Below are positions 46,008 through 57,889 of a stretch of 64,000 bases of DNA, one piece after another. The stretch is taken from NCBI GenBank assembly GCA_037176845.1, contig JAYKXP010000011.1, positions 248,001 to 312,000 of the forward strand. The letters run 5' to 3'. The number at the start of each line of letters is the position of its first letter. Positions within the stretch are counted from its first letter, which is position 1. Below the pieces are notes generated by a model. The model was not told the DNA's origin and did not search any database. It saw nothing but the letters and a program-made list of their open reading frames with translations. A program made the position numbers and the translations under genes. The DNA comes from Paramarasmius palmivorus. Lineage: Eukaryota; Basidiomycota; Agaricomycetes; Agaricales; Marasmiaceae.

Positions 46008-47503
46008 TCAACCTTCCATCTCGGCTATTACCCCACCGAATTCGGTCAAAGTGGTCTCCAAACGGTCGACGCACGTACGCAGGTCACTCCTGTCGTATCG
46101 AATTTCCGTGGTTACATCCTCGAAAGCTCTTTTGATAGAACGCAGCTTGGTAGTAACGCCTGCCGCTGTCAAAGGCCTAAAGCTACCACTGCTGGAAAGG
46201 GGTACACCAGTCGGTCTTGCAACTCTAGGAGATCGAGCCATCTTGCGTCGGGACATTGTGTTGTCCCTGGCATCGGCACCGTGACCATTGACGCCTGTAT
46301 CATGCTCGCTCGCCGTTTCTGGAACCACAGACAGGCTCTTAGGTCGGCATTTTGACTTTTTGGCTGCACTAGGAGAAGTGAGGAAGCCACTAGACGAAGG
46401 TTTATGGGTGGCATATTTGCCGGTAGACTTTGTCAGAATGAAGATCAGTTAGCTCCGACGTCATTGTTGGGTGTAAGCAAAGTTACTCACAGAACCGGCT
46501 AATGGCGAATCCAGAATATCATCCTCGAGGAGCTGCGACACTTCCAAGTCCGAATCATCACAATCGGGATTAGATTGACGTCCCTTCTTGTTTGGAGATG
46601 GTTTATTCTTTACGTCCCTGTCCGGCGATGTTCGCTCGCAATCCAATTTTCTTTTAAGAGTGTGTTTTGACTAAACGAACAAAGAAAGAGAAGTTTCAGC
46701 ATATACAGGGCCAGTATCAAACCAAACTCACTGAAACTGCTGGGTATGGTTCCTGCTCATTCTTCTCTGATTCGTCTTCGTCTTGTGATTCGGTGTTTCT
46801 TGTTGCATTGCGTGACTGTCAGGAAAGAATCAGTTTTGGCCTGGGAAACAAACCGCACAACTCACCGAACCTGCCAATGTCCGCCGTTTGCTGCCGCCTG
46901 TTCCTGACAACATTGCTCTACCGCTCTAGGGCGAGATCAGTACTGCGAGCCTATGTCCCAAGAGGTTTCTGCTACTCACTGAGACTGTCTTTGTACCTGC
47001 ACTGATAGATGCGCCAGACTCCTTTCCACCGACCTTGATCTCCCTGGGGGTAGATTTAGTCGCTTTGACACTCTTCTCTTTGACCGTGTCTGTCTCCCCA
47101 GGTTCGGCGTCTGACCCCTCCTCAGTGTCGGATTTGGCGTCATACCACTCACGGAGCTCTAAAAACAGAGATTCATCTATGCCCATGAGCTCCAAAACCT
47201 GATACTTCTTGTGGGCTAGTGTCTTTGAACAATGACCATCTCCCCTGCAATGTGTGCACTGGGTTGAGCCAGCGCTCGGGTGAATGCAATCTAGGTTCTT
47301 CTCCTGGCATCGTTTGCATATCTGAGTAATAATCACGTTGAGCTTATCATGGCCTTTCATTCATGACATACCTTTTTTTTATTTGATTTCATCCACTCTA
47401 ACACTTTGTACCTTCGGTTGTACGTGCGACAGAACTCCTCTTTCAACGCGTCTGTAAGCCTGCTGTTAGCGTTGTTATGTGTGGGTAACTCCCGATCCAC
47501 CAT
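46008..47503 (-). CDS. Cysteine-knuckle, nuclear-looking regulatory protein
   Basis: Six exons join with GTGAGT/GTATGT donors to about 415 residues from the ATG at 47503 to the TGA at 46008. Near the N-terminus, after RRYKVLEWMKSNKKK, lies ICKRCQEKNLDC followed by QCTHCRGDGHCS. These two Cys triplets resemble a Zn(II)2Cys6-like knuckle found in many agaric proteins. The middle is acidic and Ser/Thr-rich. Basic stretches (SKHTLKRKLDCER; NKKGRQ; MSRRKMARSPRVARP) look like nuclear signals. The C-terminal 60 residues form a likely coiled coil (KLRSIKRAFEDV, DRLETTLTEFG). DNA binding is inferred. Confidence 0.6.
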
Positions 47504-47830
47504 CGTTGCAGGAAAAGCTGGACAAAAAGCAGGCGACGACGGTGGGATGAAAGTCAACCGTGTTCAGATTGAAGATCGTGCCGTGGCAAGTTCTCACGAA
47601 AAGGTCGGACATTGACAACCTCCAACGCCGGGAATATTTTGCTACAACGATGCAACTGGAACCAGAAATCGAGCACACTCACTGCCTCCATTCCCCCCAC
47701 TGGCGCCTTTTCCTTCCGCAGAGTCTCAACAACACGTCTCCCCCGTCACGTCACCCCTGTCAATCCTCCATGCCAGCATGACAACAAGTTGGCGAGTGGC
47801 GCAGATACGGATAACAGTTCAGATAAACAT

Positions 47831-48445
47831 ATGAACGTGCTCATCATTGAAGTACGTCGTTTGTTTCTACATACCTCATTAGCTGACACCCCTGCGTCAC
47901 CCTGTTGATATAGATGCAGTCATTGAAGAAGGTAATGAAACCACCACCACTCCTCTGGCCCTTCACATTCTGACATTCACGGATGTGCCCTTCGCTAGAC
48001 CAACGAAACCACTGAACACAAGCTCAATAGGATGCCTCAAAAACATGCCACCTTACAATGCGAATTATGTCCAGATTCACAAGGGAAAGCAACGATCTCG
48101 CCACAATGCAGGTAGCCCTTTCAATCGTTTCGATACCGTCGTCCCCAATCTGATATCCACCAGCATCATGTCCGTCAAGTCCTTGCTCACTTCAATTGCA
48201 ACCTTTTCCTAAAGCCGATGACTGATGCGGTTATGTACGACAAACATCACAAGTTTTTTCCGCCTACTGACCATTGTCCATCTAGACTTCCAGATTGTGG
48301 CCACTCCTACTGTGGTGACTGTGCGCACATATTGAAAGACAACCGAATGGGCTGTAAAACGTGCGAGACAGCGATTGAGAACACACCCATTCCCAATCAC
48401 ACTGTCCGAGATCGGCGTAATTCGTTGAATCTAATTCAGTATTAG
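47831..48445 (+). CDS. RING-finger protein (probable E3 ubiquitin ligase)
   Basis: Short exons on the plus strand end at 48443-48445. A helical N-terminus (NVLIIE, MQSLKK, then TTEHKLNRM) leads to the RING. Spliced ligands read CELC, then PQC, CGHSYCGDC and GCKTC, which is the C3HC4 order C-x2-C..C-x-H-x2-C-x2-C..C-x2-C. The intron inside the RING (about 48108-48288) is longer than usual and could hide a small exon. The start at 47831 is the first in-frame ATG, but an upstream exon is likely, because the same frame is open back to about 47612. The last 50 bases overlap, antisense, the 3' end of the next gene. Confidence 0.62.
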
Positions 48446-49493
48446 GAGGACAATAACCAATAGAAACATAGCACATACGTTGTAGGCCGGAATGAATCAA
48501 AGTACTCATCAGCCTCTTCCTGCGTGAGGAAAACCTCCAGCGAACCTCCATCCCATTGAAGACCCATCTCGACAGCCTCTTCGCTAAAGCGTGGGATCAT
48601 TGAAACTATGATAAAGCACTGAGTGAAACTACATACAGGCTGTCATAAATCCCAGGCACTGCTCCTTCGCTCACGACAAACGATAGTAACGGCGGAGAGT
48701 CATAGTCCGCAATATATACCCGGTTGATGCTTTCAATCACCCCGGATTGCTGGGCCCGCTGAAACGCCAAGGCAGCTTCCGTATAGGTATCGAAGAAATG
48801 CATAAGGTTGTGTGTATCTCGGGCATCCGCTGTATTGACTTCACGGCTGTCGGGGTTACGTTCAGCGCCCCAGCATAGCTAAACTTCAACTTCAGACTTA
48901 CAGGGACTCAAAAGCACCCGGCTTTACGCCGCGAAAGACTACGACCGCCTTGTTTTCCAGCGATGTTCCAGCGATGTTTTCCAACACGAAGGGATTTCTG
49001 CCCAAAGTCCTTTCTTCGATAGCTTCGATAGCGAGGGAGAGGTATCCTGCTAAGGGATGAGACACGGAATCGCCCAGCGTTTATAGGGAACTTACGAGTA
49101 AAGGCCAGGATGCGTCTTCTGTCTTCTGACCGGCCTGAACGAGATATTTGAGACGCGCCAGAAACCAGAGCGTTTGTATATTCACCGAGACACCTAGTTG
49201 GCGTCCTATCCTCAGGGTCCAGCGCGACTTTCCTGGCCGTATTAGCGACACGGTTGGTTGCCTGAATGCTGCAGGAACGTACAAACCGCCCGTTCCAGTT
49301 GACAACACGCATATCGAAGATCTGCATAAGAAGATAAGGTATGGCTGTAGAGGTAGGAAGCCAACGATTTACCTGTCACCGATTTCTGGATAGCGGCCAA
49401 GTTCACACCATCCGTGGTTAATGCTGTATCCAGTCGTTTTCGCTGTCCCAGTGCTGCGTTGTCAGGGAGTAAAACATTCTGTTCCGTGGCCAT
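48397..49493 (-). CDS. Protein with RNase H1 N-terminal (viroplasmin-like) domains
   Basis: About six exons from the ATG at 49493. After an N-terminal region there are two units resembling the RNase H1 N-terminal/caulimovirus viroplasmin domain. The first is AVVVFRGVKPGAFESL, then HFFDTYTEAALAFQRAQ. The second is LLSFVVSEGAVPGIYDSL, then LEVFLTQEEADEYF. The pattern is V-x-F-x-G-x-x-PG-x-Y/F-x-S followed by a helix with EA-x-x-x-F/Y. These domains bind RNA:DNA hybrid or double-stranded RNA in RNase H1. No catalytic RNase H domain follows. The second exon boundary (about 49327) could not be phased with certainty. The stop at 48397 gives an antisense overlap with the RING gene. Confidence 0.58.
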
Positions 49494-49505
49494 TTCAGTC
49501 GTTTT

Positions 49506-49720
49506 TTTGCATAGAGTGAGTCGAGATAGCAAAGCCTTCAGTCGTGTGCTGACTCCCCTGTCAGTGGATGTATTGGGTGCCTTAAAGAGCATTGTCAAGC
49601 GGGATATTTGAGGGCATGAAGAAATGACTCGAGACACCAAAGTCTTCAGATATAGCCTGACGCCAGAGTCAGTGGATGGATTGGATGGATTTGAGAACAT
49701 CGTCAAGCGGAAATTTTCTT
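49506..49720. repeat. Tandem direct repeat, unit about 108 bases
   Basis: The stretch about 49510-49612 is repeated at about 49618-49720 with offset 108: TCAGTGGATG at 49561 and 49669, GTCAAGCGG at 49594 and 49702. Each unit carries one or two of the CTGAC..GTCAG hairpins. It forms the upstream region of the minus-strand gene starting at 49493. Confidence 0.75.
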
Positions 49721-49755
49721 GCCCAAACCTTCAGGTCTCATGACTCACGTGAGAC
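49549..49755. repeat. Covarying hairpin cluster 2
   Basis: CTGAC-TCCCCT-GTCAG at 49549-49564 (core diverged), AGAC-ACCAAA-GTCT at 49632-49645 and CTGAC-GCCAGA-GTCAG at 49657-49672. A different hairpin, GTCTCA..TGAGAC, containing the palindrome CTCACGTGAG, follows at 49735-49755, where the other clusters have the AACCCTA hairpin. Confidence 0.8.
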
Positions 49756-49896
49756 AATTTTGAACTGTAAGCGCTTATAGACTATAGTTCAGACAACAGC
49801 ACTCATGCAAAAGGCCGCCGGCCCTTGTATTATTAGCCAGAAATACAATCGATATTAACTAAAGACACTACAACGTCTCATGGAAGTATATATTCA

Positions 49897-52800
49897 CTAG
49901 CGCTTTCTCCTCTTCGATATCAGTCTGTGAGATGGTGGTTGGCCCTTGCCTTTCCAGGATAAAGGCGTGTCCGATTCATCACTGTCCTCATCATTCGCAG
50001 ACCTTTGTCGTTTGCCCAGCTCAACTCTTTTCTCTGACAAATCAACCACTCCCTCTGATTCCTCATCCGAACTGGAATCTGAGTCAGAATCCGACGTGGA
50101 ACCATATCCATCTCTGGGTGGTTCCTGAGGCGGCATTCTGAAACCCAGACCCTCCAGCAGGCTTCGGTACGTGTGATCGTCCGGCCGATCCCGATCGCCA
50201 TTGACTACATAGAATGGACCCCGCTGAGGGCATTCATGAGCCCAGGCATAGGACTCTGCATGCGAAGGACTGTAAACAAAGCCATTGCTCAACAACACAT
50301 CGCCATCCGACCCGAGAGCAGTCTCTACATCCGGCCAAGCATTTGGTACTGACTTGAGTAGCTCTGCTTTCAAAGCTGTCTTGACGTGTGACTGAGTTGG
50401 AATCCTGCATTCCTTTGCCTGTCGAAGAAGGGTGGCACACTGCTGAACCATGAAGGAGGAACGAATGTCATCGATGGAAACCTTGGCTTGGACTACTAGT
50501 TCGTTGGTGGCTGGGTCTAGCGTGTATCGGTGCACATGCCACCCCGAGCCCGTTAACCAATCCAATATACGTTTGCCGTATTCCCGCGCGGAGGCATACA
50601 GCAGAACATCCCTTTGCGGTATGGTTTTGGCCGACGTATAGCGTTCTGCCCAGAGGGCGCTCCCAAAATCCATGATGTTCAACACGTGCAAGAAATCGAG
50701 GATACCGGTAAATGTAAGGAGGTTTGGGATATCGGCGAGCGGTTCGGAGGACAGGCACTGCGCAATATAACCTTCCGATACGATCATGTCGTGCCAAAAA
50801 CGTACGATGCGAGTCAGTATCTCGCGGTGACAATCATGAGAAGTATTGGTAAACTCGTCGGATCGGTGAACCATGTGCAAAAGGGCCCAACATGTACGGC
50901 GCATGGTAGACATGCAATAAAAGTGACCCCCGTAGCACATCGCAGTCTCTGGAGTGACCACATAGTGAACAGTCAGTGGGGGCATCACACTAGAGCGGAA
51001 AAGGTGAGGGCACATTAAAACAAACATAGAAATCGCACTCACATTAAATCACTTTCACGTAGTAGCACAAGCGTTACCTCCCAGCCCAGGCTGTTTTCGC
51101 CGCTGAACTTTAGCCCTCGAAAGAACTCTAAGGACGCAGCTTCTCTCCAATCATTTGTATCAGGGGGAGTCAAGATGTACACCAGCTTCGATCCTTTGCC
51201 ACATCCGATCACCGTGCCGAAACCACATGCATCAACGTGTGCGCGGTGAAATGATTGCGTCGTTCCGAACAGGCCCCACTTGAGGTCCTCTACGAAAGTC
51301 GGCAATGGAGGCGTATTTGCCTTACGAATGTCGTTGCAATGCTGGTAAGCGACATCGTCAGTTGACAGTCCGTAAGGAATCCAAGTGTTGTTAACTGTTC
51401 CAGGGAGTGACAGCACGTTGAGGGGACGAGGATTGGGACGCTGAATTTCTGCGAGGACACGGGATAGAGTGGTCGTGCGATGCACGTAGTCCGCTTCGTC
51501 CGAGATACCACTGAGCGAGAGATCTGACGGAGTAGTAGTGAGTTCTAGGCACTTGAGAGGGGGAAAGGCGGATACACACCATGAACTGTACGACGGGATA
51601 ACGTGTTGCCAAGCGATCGCAGTGTCTGCTCCATCGTGCGACCATCCACTGAGTGAGGTCCATTGAAGATGACAAGAGGTTTTTTACTGAATAGAGACTG
51701 CAGATCGCCTGCAGCATGCCGCAGTTGATGGAATGGCATGGCCACTATCTGCTTGTAAGTGCGTGCCCGTTCTGGTATAGTTGGATTATCATTAGTTGGA
51801 GGTAGGCCTGCATCAATGACCCGTGGGCTTAAACTGTCGCTACAAGTGGCGCGGCAGAGAGTGGCCAACATTTCGAAGTCCAGCACATCTTCCTGCTCAT
51901 AGCGGTGAGGGGTGTAGACCAGAGAGGCCTTGTCCGGCATAAAGTGGGGGATGAGGTAAGTTTTTCCTGTAAATATCTGCGGAATTGATCAAAGCCAGTT
52001 AAGGTCGCGCGCAAATAAACACTTACTTCACGATCAGGAGGCTCCTCGGACAAGGGCGGAGGTCTCTTGGCCCCAGATTCCGTGTGCGACTCGACGCCCA
52101 GGACATCGTCTGTTACCGGTGATTGCTCTGCCTTAGGCTTCCCATCCTGCACCGTCTTCACCTTGTCGTTCTGGGTCTGGTCGTTCTTCTTCTTCTTGGG
52201 CTTCTTGGGCTTCTTTTTGGGCTTCTTCTTGGGCTTTTCCTCCCCCTCTGATACTGCCGCTTGGATGTCTGGAACTGTTTGTTGGGCATCAGTGCTCTGT
52301 TTAGCAGCCTTGGTTTTGCTACGTAAGGCACGACCTGAATCAGAGCAGACTTATTAGTAACGGAAGTGCGGACATTGGATCGATTCACCTTCGATGACAG
52401 GATCATTTTGCGTGTCTATCAAATGTAACTCGTCATTCAGGGCTTCACGTTCCTTCCTTTGGGCCGATTCAGAGGCAGTTACAACACTAGAACTTGTGTC
52501 TTGTGGGCAGTTGTCTTCATCAGCATTGTTTGAAGCTGAAGAGGGATCCACATCCATGTCTTTCGGCTCTGACTCGTCATTCGGGGCTCCGGCAGTTACA
52601 GCACTAGAACTCGTATCTTGTGGGCAGTTGTCTTCATCAGCATTGTTTGAAGCTGAAGAGGGATCCACATCCATGTCTTTCGGCTCTGACTCGTCATTCG
52701 GGGCTCCCTGATCGTTTGTTTGGGCCGACTCAGACGAGGTTACAACACTCGAACTCATATCTTGTGGTGAGTTATGCTCAAAAGCATTGTTCAATGCTGT

Positions 52801-54776
52801 AGAGAGATCTGATGCTGGAGGAGTTGCAGGGAGTGGTGCAGACGAATTTTCATCGACGTCCATGTCTACCGGCTCTGACTCGTCATTCGGGGCTTCCTGG
52901 TCCTTTGTTGGGGCTGACAGAGGCGACATTACAACACTCGAACTCCTATCTTGTATTGAGTGGTCTTCATCTGCGTTGTTTGAAGCTGTGGAGGGATCTG
53001 ATGCCAAAGAAGTTGCAGGGAGTGGTGCAGATGATTTTCCATCGAGTGGTGCAGGTCCAAATATAGTTTGATCAACATCTATCTTTGTTGATTTGGAACC
53101 GATATCATCCACAACGCCACTGTCTTCCACTAAAGCTGAGGGGTCTGAACAGGTTGAAATGGCAGGAGGTTGTGCAGGTGCAGACGAATTTGGATCTACG
53201 TTCATGCGTGATATGGGACTCGGAGTGGTGTCTTCAATGACATGGCCATCACGTTGGGAGTCTGATGAACGCGTGTCGTCTAAGGTGTGAGTGGCAGTTG
53301 GGTTATCATTGACATCCGTCTGAGTGCTTGGATCACCATTGATGACGACGCCTGCGTCATCCGATGAACTGGAACCTGATGATGTGGCACCGGTATACCC
53401 ATCTCCCTGTCCTTCGGCAGCAATGTTATCCTCTGCTTCATCGTCGATGTGCCGTTCCATGACTATAAAAGCCCCCTTTATATCGGGAAGAACGGCAGGC
53501 TGTGCCTGGTCGTCGGGAAAGGGCGTCGGAGCGCGTAATTGTCTGCAGCGTATGCAAAATTCTTCGAGATCAACGCCAGTGTCCTTCCGGAAAAAGTTCC
53601 GACTCTGGTGTGACCACCCAGCGACAGGGCGCATTGCGCGATACGTAGTCAAAAAGTCAAGGAGTGCGGCTTCGGAAGATTTCTCATCCAGAGCCATATG
53701 AAGTATTTGTTGCCATAAAGCTTGCTCAACCATTGCCAACTCTGGAGGTCTCTGATTACCCAAGTGGTACCAGACCTAAGTACTAGAGTTAAACGGTGTG
53801 TCCAAGGAGGAGATGGTCGACGTACTTTCACCGTTGCAGTCGGCAGCGCCCGATTTTGCATGGCCTGCCCCATGAGTAGTACCAGAGGCGACACAGTGAT
53901 CGCGTAATGAAAAGCGTTACGAATCTTGGCTGAGGGAATCTTGCGGGAGGTGTTTGGCAAGTCGGAAAGACCCTGTGAAGAAGTAGGATGAGATATCCAG
54001 CGTATCTGCTGGGGCCAGACTTCAACCCACCTGACTGAGGGAGTAAAGATAGTACGCCGCAGACTCCATGTTCAGGAGCGAAACCTGCAGCTTGATCAAC
54101 GTCTCTCGACCATCCATGGTGGTGAGAAGGCGCTGAAAACGCGTTGAGTTGTTGTGGTCCACAGTCTGGGTCACACTGAGCTGCTGGCTCTGTACCGCTT
54201 CTTCAAATTCTGCAGACCTCGTTGTCAGTTCATGTTGCCAGGAACCAAGCTCCTCTAACCCGCACTGGGAGAACGTGAGATCAGGTTACGATGATGGGGG
54301 TAGTGTGCCACATACCAAAAGCGCACGTTCTGTCGAGCTCAAGGTGAACCTCGTACGTTCCACTTTCTCCAAAGGCCTAGTAGTTGCAGCACAGGTCGAA
54401 GAGAGAAGTCGGTCAATGAGTATATAGTTGAGCAATGTCTCCACCGCTTTTCGTCGGCCGCCTGTCTTCCGCTTGATGTCGAAGGCCACGAGAACTGAAA
54501 GATTCCGCTCGGAGGACTTGCCGTATGATTTGGACACATCCGTGAAAAAGGTTCGAGCAGAAGTCTGGTCGGAGGATGGTAGAGGAATAGGAGAGTTGGT
54601 GATCAGTGCGCTCATTAGGAAACATGGACACACACCTGGAACTCAGAAGGCAGTTTTGATATCAATCCTTCGACGTCCTCACCAGTATAGTCTGACGCGG
54701 TCCAAGGCAGGAGGTGGACATCCGTCCATTCTTTGGGTGCCAGAAGTGTTAGCGAGGATGTTGCCTTGGGAGGCAT
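49897..54776 (-). CDS. Large JmjC-domain protein (Fe(II)/2-oxoglutarate dioxygenase-like)
   Basis: Nine exons from the ATG at 54776 to the TAG at 49897, about 1,500 residues. The N-terminal 330 residues are helical. A long acidic, Ser/Asn/Asp-rich region follows (about 53400-52390) with tandem repeats, then a Lys-rich tract (KPKKKPKKKPKKPKKKK). The JmjC domain spans exons 7-9: FHRAHVDACGFGTVIG holds the H-x-D metal pair, and VHYVVTPETAMCYGGHFY holds the distal His. The HxD and distal His match the usual ligand set, so catalysis is possible. Known relatives demethylate histone lysines or hydroxylate proteins. The C-terminus is acidic, then basic (SKRRKR). Its 5' side faces hairpin cluster 3. 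Confidence 0.78.
52482..52715 (-). repeat. 117-base coding tandem repeat in the JmjC gene
   Basis: Two nearly identical 39-codon units (TTGTGGGCAG at 52501 and 52618) encode NDESEPKDMDVDPSSASNNA-like acidic repeats. Weaker related units continue to about 53000. The near identity suggests recent unequal exchange. Confidence 0.8.
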
Positions 54777-54785
54777 TCCGTTTTA

Positions 54786-55310
54786 CTACTGAACACCTGA
54801 GTTCTAGTAGATACTGACGCCAAAGTCAGTGTTCAGGAGAGATGAGAGATGTGTTCAAGCGGATGAGACTGTTTCGGGGATAGAGTACATAGATGAAAGT
54901 GGGATCAAACCCTAGCAAGTCTCTACTAGGGTTGAGTCACATGTTCTGCTCTTGACCGACGGAGGCTTTTTCCATGTCGGGAAATTGTGTAACGCACAGA
55001 TAATTTTGGTTCCGTTAATCAAACAGGATAGTCCACAGCAAAAATAAGTAGATTGACGCCTGTGTGAGCCTCATCAATCATCATGGACCGTCCACAACGG
55101 TGGAGGACAAAGATGTTTGAATAGATCATGTGCCGGTGTTGAGCGTTAGCCATTACATACACAACATAAAGCTTCAAATTTCAAAGATTCCTCTCTTACT
55201 TTCACGTTCAAGTTTCTGTCCATGGTGAGCATCCATTACTCATCTTTGAATTTGCGACTCTGGCGTCGTACTTTCCCTTCCTATAACAAGTAACGCGACT
55301 CTGGTGTCGT
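54786..55310. repeat. Covarying hairpin cluster 3 (four hairpins)
   Basis: Left pair: 54786-54810 (CTACT and GAAC around loop ACCTGA, then GTTC, a bulged T and AGTAG) and 54813-54830 (ACTGAC-GCCAAA-GTCAGT). Right pair in the opposite sense: 55255-55268 (CGAC-TCTGGC-GTCG) and 55296-55309 (CGAC-TCTGGT-GTCG), each extended by a G-T pair. The AACCCTAG hairpin at 54908-54933 lies between. The cluster separates the JmjC gene from the divergently oriented gene to its right. Confidence 0.85.
54908..54933. repeat. AACCCTAG / CTAGGGTT hairpin, copy 2
   Basis: Perfect 8-base arms and a 10-base loop, as in copy 1. Followed by GAGTCACATG. Confidence 0.85.
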
Positions 55311-55450
55311 CTTGTGCTTGCCCCTTGAAAAGTCGATAATTGATCCACTTTGCATTTTCAAGGGTTCCACCTCACGTCCGTCAAGCTCTGTCACTGTGGG
55401 TGATCGGCGTATCGAGTCGTATCTCATTGATCTGAATAAATTCAATCTAG

Positions 55451-57699
55451 AGTGATTCATCAGTTTCCGCCGTGAACCGACTGGGAGATGTACAATTAGA
55501 TGAGAATGGTGTGTCACAATCTTTTCTGTCATTGAAGATACTAAAAAACCATTGCCCTGCAGTCAAAGTAAAACCGTGGCAAGGGCTCGTCGGAGCTTTC
55601 TTAGGTCCAACCAGTGAAATATTTCTAACGTCACCGAATACGACGGTTCTGTATGAACCACCACTCTCCACACGGACTGTGCGCCGTCGGAAGGACTACC
55701 GTTTCGCTCAAGACGATCCCCTTCTTTGGCCCCAACGCTTCTTTGAAGACCGCTGCCACTACTCAGTTATTCGACGACCACCAGAAGATCCCTCGGACCC
55801 ACTCTGTGATTGGTGGGAGGATCCGAACGACGTGCCTTTTAATGCGGAAGAGGGAGTCCTCACAGGCGTTGGCAAGCTCCATCATCCTTATGTCCTCCGG
55901 CATCTGAACGATATTGAAGACATCAACAAGCGTTTCGACGCTCACGCCGTCAGCACAACACACTCGAAACCAAACAAATACGCTGCGGTGCTGAAATACC
56001 ATCTCAACAGAAACTATCGAGTGCTCACCGATCTTGCTCACACCTGCCACGAAGCACGCTGTGTATACTCCTTCATGCAACGATGCTATATTGAATTAGT
56101 GGCTGCATTGGATTGGGTGGAGGTATACCAGCCACGCATGGAAGGACGATTGCCAAGCTGGAATGGTCACGCAGATGCGAAGAAGTTGATGGGTGCTTTT
56201 GTCGTGGACGAAAAGTCCGCCACTCATTTGTTCAATGCGGGGATTCCGGTGTGGGTGGTTCGTGAACGTAGATATCACAGTTCCACCCTTATCATGAAGG
56301 ATGCCGCAGTGACCACACCCTCTGGATATGCGTCGTTCGAGCCCATGGACAGCGAAGATCCGGTATACGTTGGTGCGGATGTTATGGAGAAGATAAAGGC
56401 CTTGGAGAAATACACAAGTCGAGGGATCCAGTGGGGAGATCCGTTCAAGTCGGCTCAGCTTACCACAGCTCCTGTGGCAACACTCCTGCCGCAGAAAAGG
56501 CCAGGTAAGTGAATATCCATCTCTTCCATCACTTTCGGTTTACCTCAGATACTACCACCAGGCGGCCGCACTACTCAAGCACCTCCTAAGCGCAAGAAGG
56601 ATACTTGTGGACAGGACCCGGTACGGAAACCCAAAATGGCGGGAGCTGTAAATGGTAGGCTTGAGCACAATACCGTTTGGAGTGTTAGCGTTGACCACCT
56701 TACCTATAAGAACCTGCGGTTGGTTCCACGTCTGTATTGAGTCCAGGGATAAGGAGCAACAGGGACAAGTTCGAGGTCTTTGTGTCGGACTTTGCACCTC
56801 CTACTCCTGATGCATGGGCTGCCGGCCTTTCCAAGGTCAACAGAAGTCAACCTCGACGACAAGCTGTGGCAGGGTACGTTCTCCCCGAGATGGGTTTGTT
56901 CCTCAATGTGCCGGCGACAAAACGCAATAAATATCTAGCCAGCTGGCTGAAGTACCGCAGTGCGCTGATCTTTCGCGCGAACGATGCCTCGCAGCCGCCG
57001 CCCTTGTGGAGGGCTCAACTTTGGAGAATGCTTCTTGCACTGGAAATCACTGGAAATGCTGCACTAGACACACACACCGATGGGATTACGCACGAGGAGG
57101 GAGAGATTTCGGAGCCTGCTAAAACCACAACACAAAAGCAGCGAGATATCGTTCATGAGGCTTTGGGAACGTGCATTCGTCGATCCGGTGTGGCCATCAA
57201 CGAGTCTGTCGTCGCTCGCAGCGATATCCAATTCGAATGGAGAGGCAGGCCGAGACGGATGTCTGACTTGGATGATCCACAACTCGTCAGGGATATTTTG
57301 TGCGAGCTGGCCCAGCTGAGTTTCAGGTTCGAGCTTCTATCACTTGATCGTGCCAGATGTGCTGCTCGAGGTGACTCCAAGGATCTTGAACTGGATCGAG
57401 CTTTGCGCGAGGAGAAAGTGCAGAAATGCTTCACGGCCGACAACCAAGACAGTTGCGCGCGGGGATTGGCGGCGGTAAACATACGTGACCGTGGACCCTA
57501 TCTATTGAACCTCCAACATGTTATGCGGGAGTGGAAAGGTGCTGGAAATCAACAGTGGTTGACCGTGCCACCACGTTCTCTCGAGCTCTATACTGACGGA
57601 GAGCTTGAGCGGCTGGAGAGACGTATTGCGATTTTTTATACTCAGCTTTTTTATGATGAATACGGACGTGCTTGTACTCTCCCCCATCGTCCTACCTGA
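55451..57699 (+). CDS. Large agaric-specific unknown protein, 5' exon unresolved
   Basis: The main exon (about 55451-56505) is open but has no ATG near its start, so at least one short 5' exon lies upstream, possibly joined through a CTAG acceptor at 55450. Two further introns (about 56507-56572 and 56655-56710) lead to the long last exon ending at 57697-57699. The whole is about 730 residues. The first part has KVKPWQGLVGAFLG, LLWPQRFFEDRCHY and HADAKKLMGAFVVDEKSATHLFNAG. The linker is basic (PPKRKKD). The second part includes WLKYRSALIFRANDASQPPPLW. I know the family only as an expanded mushroom hypothetical, and no function is known to me. Confidence 0.6.
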
Positions 57700-57889
57700 T
57701 TGCTTCCAGGTTTGCAGTGATATCAACAGCATTTTTCCATAGATATGTCCTATACAGCATTTTTCCATTGACGGCCTATACAGTATACTACAATATATTT
57801 GAGATACCATACAATGTATTTGTTTTTGCAAGCGTATGTATTGTTTAGGCGCTCTTGGGCTTGTATTTACGGTGTTATTTACAATGATA

